NCBI GenBank assembly: GCA_947247005.1
Contig: OX365950.1
Coordinates: 8,940,720-9,004,719, forward strand
Length of the DNA stretch: 64,000 bases
Origin: Spisula solida
Lineage: Eukaryota; Mollusca; Bivalvia; Venerida; Mactridae
Direction: 5' to 3'
Shown piece after piece: positions 58,926-64,000 of this stretch (positions are counted from its first letter, which is position 1; every line of letters starts with the position of its first letter). The notes below the pieces were generated by a model. The model was not told where the DNA came from. It saw only the letters and a program-made list of their open reading frames with translations, and did not search any database. The position numbers were made by a program, and so were the translations under genes.

Positions 58926-60460
58926 TATTGTTTGGTAGTTGGTGCCCCATATAGCCTAAAATTAATGTATTAGGTGGTGGTGCGTACCCCATGGGTGCCC
59001 TAAATATGTATTTTTGGTGGTGGTGGGTTACCCCATATTGCCCATATTAGTGTATAAGATGGTGGTTAGTATGACATAAGGTATTGAATGGGTGTATTGG
59101 ATGTTGATGAATACTATGTACTGCACTGAATTGATGTATTTCTTGGTGGATAGTGCTCCGTATGGCTGTATTAGACTGTGGTGTGTACCCCCTAGGACTT
59201 TGAACGAGTGTATTTGGTGGTGATGAGTACCCAATAGTCCTTACAGGGTGTATTTGGTGATGGTGAGTACACGAAGGGACATGTATGGGTGTACTTTGTG
59301 GTTTGGAGTAACCATGACATTGAATGGGTGTAAGTGTGTAAGTTATGGTTTGGGATCACCATATGACATTGTATAGGTGTACATTGTGTTTTGGAGTACC
59401 CATATGACCCATATTGAATGGGTGTGATTAGAGGTGTTGAGTTTCTATAAGTTTAACTTTTATTTCCTCCTGAAAGGCATAATCATAATTATACACACAC
59501 CATATATGAACATCATTATTATTAAACATTATGAGAATACTAAAAGTACATCACAAATGACGACACCACATTATAATATACATCTGTAAATACACACCGC
59601 AAAACAAGGTACAACACTTTCAAACTGCATACACATTTTACACAGAAAAACAACTGCAGAATGCACAAGTACTAGCAACAAATACAAGTACCAGAAGAGG
59701 AAATTTACATATAGAGCTAAACAAACATTTTGCATTGGTGTATTTGGTGTTGGTTGTAACCCTACATTGCCTGAAATGGGTGTACTGGATGGTATATAAG
59801 TACCATAATATATAGGGCATTGAATTGGGGTGGTAATATTTACCCCATATGACACTGAATTTGGGGGATTCTTGGAGGTTAGAGCCCTGTATGGCTTGAA
59901 ATGGGTGTATTATCAGGTGATTCATACCCCAAATACTTTGCACGGGTGTATTTGGTGGTGGTGAGTACCCAATATGTCTTCATATGGTTAATTTATGGTG
60001 TTGGGCACATGAGGCATAATGTGGAGTGTACTTGGAGGTTTGGAGTACCCAATATGTCTTCACAGAGGTTCTTTGGTGGTAGTTGGTACTCAATAGGGCA
60101 TTTAATGGTGTTTTGGTGGTGGTAAGTACCCCATAGGGAACTGAATGGATGTGTCTTTGTTGTATTTGGTGTTAGTGGGTACCTAAAATGGCCTAAAATG
60201 TGTGTTTTAGGTGGTGGAAATTTCACTGTAGGGCCTCGATTAGGAACATGTGGTTTATATTATTACCCTATAAAACATTGAATAGTTGAATCAGGTGATG
60301 GTGTGTACACAATAATATATTGAATAGGTGAATTAGGTGCTTGTAAGTACTCCACGAGGCATTGAATGGGTAAAGTAGGTGGTGGTGAGTAGCCCATAGG
60401 ACATTGAATAGGTGAGTTAGGTGGTTGTGAGTACCCCATGGGGGCATTGAATGGGTGAAT
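58926..60460 (+). repeat. about 42-bp satellite array (GGTGGTGAGTACCCCATA...)
   Basis: The unit reads roughly GGTGGTGNGTACCCCATATNGC followed by CTGAAATGGGTGTATTT. Unit length is 42-43 bp where measured, with much variation. An unrelated AT-rich insert lies at 59450-59720. Several frames are open through the array on both strands; they are satellite artefacts. Confidence 0.82.
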
Positions 60461-60462
60461 TA

Positions 60463-60797
60463 GGCCATGTTGTAATCATGCTGTAATTATCCAATCATGC
60501 TGTTTCATTAGGATAACAAGGGTCAGCAAAACCGTAGGGACGAAAATAAGAACAAAACGGACATAACCAAGTAAATTAATGTATATGAGCATAAAAAGAT
60601 AAAATACACCGCTAATATGCATAGGTATGATTGGTATAATTAAATTGTGTGTTTGATTCAATAACTGTTACAAAGAAAAGAATCAAAGGGAAAACACTCC
60701 AAGAAAATGGATCAGAAAATAATCTTGCACAATAAGCTTCAAATTGGTATAACTCCAATGTTAAGTATTTTTCTGTTTAGAACATTAACACTACATG
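60463..60797 (-). repeat. second copy of the 56.2 kb block
   Basis: It begins immediately after the satellite array and continues, after TCCAATGTTAAG, into TTTCTGTTTAGAACATTAACACTACAT. That phrase also lies just left of the array at 58890-58925. The array therefore sits between two copies of the same flanking phrase. Confidence 0.8.
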
Positions 60798-61649
60798 AGT
60801 CTATTTTAAACATTCTGTAGACTGGGTCATTCAGCTTTTTATAGCTGAAATTAGATATTTCAGCTTTTTGACAGCTTGGACTTTCAGCGGTTACATGTAA
60901 GATCATTTTCTCTCTCGGACAGGGAAGGCAGCGCAGCACTCAACTTAAACACCCGAGCACAAAAAACACAAAACACGCAACAGCCACACGGCACAATGCC
61001 CGATACATTATTAAACCATTACATGAACTTCTCCGCTGAAAGCCAGTGCCACAGCTGTTTAAAGGCTAAAATACATGTACATAGATTAAGACACAATAAT
61101 CTGAAAACCTAGATTAAGCTATACAAAGCTAATTGCCCAGGTTTCAGCTATAATGAATCTATATGCGCGCCTTAATGGCCATACTTACAACATTTGAAAA
61201 TTGGCTGTGGATACAAGGGCAAATATATGATAACATCCTGACTTGCAAGGAAGTGAAGCCCAAATATTAAGAATAGATTTGACATTAGAAGGAAATAAAT
61301 CGAATATGGAGACTGAAGTAGTTAAAACGACTAAAGCAAAGCTGTCATTGAAGGCAGAACTCAGAACAGAAACGGTCGAGGGTAAAAGGCCTGACAAAAC
61401 ATTACATTCACTCAACAGAATAAAAAACTCACCACGTATGAAATATCAATTTTACAATATGGTTTACGGAGTGGCCCATGTATGTGAAAGTCACGAAGTC
61501 AATAGTGAGCATATTTCCCGGCTGCATTGATGCATGAACATGCACCATCTCCCGAAAGATGTCATAAATTACATAAGTGGATAGAACACTTGTTATCAAG
61601 AATGTTTCACCATTCCACAAGCAATACTTAACGTAAATTATTAATGTAT

Positions 61650-61860
61650 TGCCACTGTCGCTGCTTGTCTCATACCATACGACCAGTTCATTCCAGATAT
61701 GCTCAATTTGTGTACCAAAGATGGTATCTAGCCCTGTCCAGCCTTACGTCTTGGTGACGATCATTAATCAGGCAGGATGTTTCCAGCTTTGCGTCAAATA
61801 CTACATAGGCGATCAGAGACAGTAATTTGGAGAATAAGGCGTCTAAAGGGTAGAAAGCCA
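61650..61860 (-). mobile_element. Tc1-like transposase relic
   Basis: The minus strand contains NDRHQDVRLDRARYHLWYTN in one frame, resembling the R-H-x-x-A-R-L-x-x-A-R segment of Tc1 transposases. VSDRL precedes it in another frame, where T-V-x-x-R-L would be expected. Stops and frame changes are present, so it is dead. Motif-level evidence only. Confidence 0.35.
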
Positions 61861-62089
61861 TTCAAAATTGTACTGAAAAGATGTATTTCTACATTGACAA
61901 TTACGAAAGGAATAAATAATGCAATATTGTAATTTTACTATTCATTATGTGCAGCCTTTCGGGACCAATGCGAGTAATGCAGAATGCTTATGGTTGCCAC
62001 TTCGCTAGGGATCATTTATAACATTTGGCTTGACTTGACATGGTCGGTATTTGACAGTGCCAATCGCTTTTCTAAGCCCACAATCGTCG

Positions 62090-63230
62090 TTTTGGTAGGG
62101 TGACTATTGCCAAAAAAGTCCTCTATTTTAGGAGTAGGTAGGACCCGTCTGTTAACAAGACATGTTATATACCAAAATGTTCGGGAAAGTCTGTAGTATC
62201 TGAGACTGCCGGCATAAATTGCCAAAAGTGGTGGCGTTCCGAGAAATCCAAAATGGCGTCCAAGATGGCCGCCGTTTTGACAGTATTAGCTTAATATATA
62301 TTAATGTTATGAAACTATCAGGAATATGATGCAATTTTTTTAAATAACTTTGCTTAATTGTTATGGACACAGCAAAACTCTTTTCAACTAAAACATTTTT
62401 AGAATTTTCAACGGTCAATGTCAAGGTCATTTACAGGTAAAACCAATGTGAAAATGGCTTAAAACGCGATTTCACCTGTTATCTTCTTTGTTTATATAGC
62501 ATTTGTTTACAAAAACTATCACAATTGATCATTAAAATGAAGGTTTACATTCAGCAGTTAAATAAAACTACTTTGGAACACTTTGGCATTTAATTAATGG
62601 AGATATAGAGTATATCTTGTACTATGTGCTTTTCTTACCCCACCCACCATTTTTATACAAGAAGTATGTGCTCATGTATTCTGAATTTTTTACTAAAGAT
62701 GTTTGTGATAACAATGTTTATTATTATGATACATCTATACTGGCATTCAAAAAATATCATTCATGCCTGAAAATCATCAGCAAAATCCAAGATGGCGTCC
62801 AAGATGGCCACCGCAATATAGAATGTCCCTTGTATAGCATTAAGCAGGATTAAAACAGTTGTTTTTCAGGTGAGGTGGCCACAAAGGTAGAACAAGAACT
62901 GATACATACCAAAATGTCCTTATGTGACTTCCAAATAGTGTAAAGACCTGCTGTTAAACACTGTCAAAGGGAGGTGGGGACCAGGAAATCCAAGATGGCC
63001 GCCATAAATGGTCAATCCATATAAAGTATGTTCAGATTACTTGGAGGCAGTTCCATACATGAATGTAAATAATAAATGTTGGCATGCAAGTATACTCACT
63101 TGCTACTGCTCATGAAATATTAAACTCACTACACTGACCACTTTGAAGTTCAAAGTCATTTCAAGGGTCATTTCAAGGTCAAAGTATGAAAAATACGATT
63201 CCTGATGGTGATTAGTACCTATTTCTCGTA
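62090..63230 (+). repeat. dispersed 'CCAAGATGGCC' repeat region
   Basis: AAATCCAAAATGGCGTCCAAGATGGCCGCC near 62245, AAATCCAAGATGGCGTCCAAGATGGCC near 62783 and AAATCCAAGATGGCCGCC near 62988 mark a repeated, non-coding family. It also has 'aatgtcaaggtcattt...gg' at 62415 and 63160. Confidence 0.6.
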
Positions 63231-64000
63231 GGTCATTGAATGGGTGCACACGTATTTGGTTGTAGTGTATACCGCATTTGGCATTGTATACTATTATTAG
63301 ATGTACTTGGTGCAATACTCCATACGAACTGCATTTCTGTATTGATTGGTAGTTGGTGCCCCATATAGCCTAAAATGAATGTATTAGGTGGTGGTGCGTA
63401 CCCCATGGGGGCCCTAAATATGTATTTTTGGTGGTGGTGGGTTACCCCATATTGCCTGAAATTAGTGTATAAGATGGTGGTTAGTATGACATAAGGTATT
63501 GAATGGGTGTATTGGGTGTTGATGAATACTATGTACTGCACTGAATTGATGTATTTCTTGGTGGATAGTGCTCCGTATGGCTGTATTAGACTGTGGTGTG
63601 TACCCCCTAGGACTTTGAACGAGTGTATTTGGTGGTGATGAGTACCCAATAGTCCTTACAGGGTGTATTTGGTGATGGTGAGTACACGAAGGGACATGTA
63701 TGGGTGTACTTTGTGGTTTGGAGTAACCATGACATTTAATGGGTGTAAGTTATGGTTTGGGATCACCATATGACATTGTGTTTTGGAGTACCCATATGAC
63801 CCATATTGAATGGGTGTGATTAGAGGTGTTGAGTTTCTAAAAGTTTAACTTTTATTTCCTCCTGAAAGGCATAATCATAATTATACACACACCATATATG
63901 AACATCATTATTATTAAACATTATGAGAATACTAAAAGTACATCACAAATGACGACACCACATTATAATATACATCTGTAAATACACACCGCAAAACAAG
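63205..64000 (+). repeat. second copy of the 42-bp satellite block, runs off window
   Basis: From 63345 the sequence repeats 58930-59616 nearly base for base (TTGGTAGTTGGTGCCCCATATAGCC ... CATCTGTAAATACACACCGC), including the AT-rich insert. It has small deletions (for example near 63745 and 63778). The block continues past the right edge. Confidence 0.88.

Noticed and set aside
59571..60226. Several 70-100 codon frames on both strands
   Set aside because: All lie in the 42-bp satellite array and change with each repeat variant.
61243..61530. 95-codon plus-strand frame (lysine/glutamate-rich)
   Set aside because: Tempting composition, but no splice sites or domain; overlapping minus frame equally open. 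Left unassigned.
61660..61730. IEHIWNEL reading as the C-terminal NPIEHxW motif of a Tc1 transposase
   Set aside because: The overlapping frame gives a better and longer match to a different part of the same protein family; both cannot hold, so only a low-confidence relic is listed.
1..64000. CRISPR arrays, operons, riboswitches, bacterial promoters
   Set aside because: Tandem repeats here have no unique spacers of constant size, and the whole window has eukaryotic exon-intron structure.

Overview
This is an AT-rich, intron-rich animal sequence with long non-coding stretches packed with interspersed and tandem repeats. Three things point to a bivalve mollusc (inference; no database search was possible). 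Families built on GGTCAAGGTCAC-type text and on the phrase 'gggccataactctg' recur. The encoded modules are mosaic extracellular domains (TSP1, PAN-like, sushi, C-type lectin). No prokaryotic gene layout or full-length open gene is visible; the only long open frame is a truncated LINE.

The best-supported gene is a five-exon plus-strand gene at 39178-51208. Its exons join in consistent phases (0, 1, 1, 1) into a 321-residue secreted protein: signal peptide, PAN-like 8-Cys module, 26-residue 4-Cys linker, sushi domain, long-form C-type lectin domain (CTLD). A paralogue lies tail-to-tail on the minus strand at 56606-58345. It has sushi and two CTLD exons, and the CTLD exons match the first gene's lengths exactly (186 and 230 bp). 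A third relative is an isolated signal-peptide/PAN first exon at 13369-13674, followed 27 bp after its donor site by a DNA transposon. Together these look like a local, expanding and partly decaying lectin family.

Other coding material is exonic or broken. At 1-3 kb on the minus strand there are two 171-bp phase 1-1 thrombospondin type-1 exons, one with a nonsense codon and one missing a core cysteine. A Penelope-like endonuclease tail sits at 2380-2589. An RPA1 C-terminal-like zinc/OB-fold pair of exons lies at 3817-4849 (+). A CGxGxQ-type TSP1 fragment lies near 8.8 kb (-). A C2C2 zinc-finger first exon is at 17.95 kb (-) with a basic exon at 17.1 kb. An unidentified exon lies at 23.1 kb (+), a helical C-terminal exon at 36.2 kb (-), and a 5'-truncated LINE at 33.3-34.7 kb (-).

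The rest is repeats. Tandem arrays have units of 30 bp (5 kb), 158 bp (19.4-20.4 kb), about 135 bp (25.5-26.4 kb), about 185 bp (32.4-33.2 kb) and about 42 bp (58.9-60.4 kb, copied again at 63.2 kb to the window end). Several terminal-inverted-repeat elements have readable target-site duplications. tRNA-headed SINEs and long foldback palindromes (38.0-38.8, 41.36-41.46, 53.09-53.26 kb) are also present. No rRNA gene, CRISPR array, operon or riboswitch was seen.
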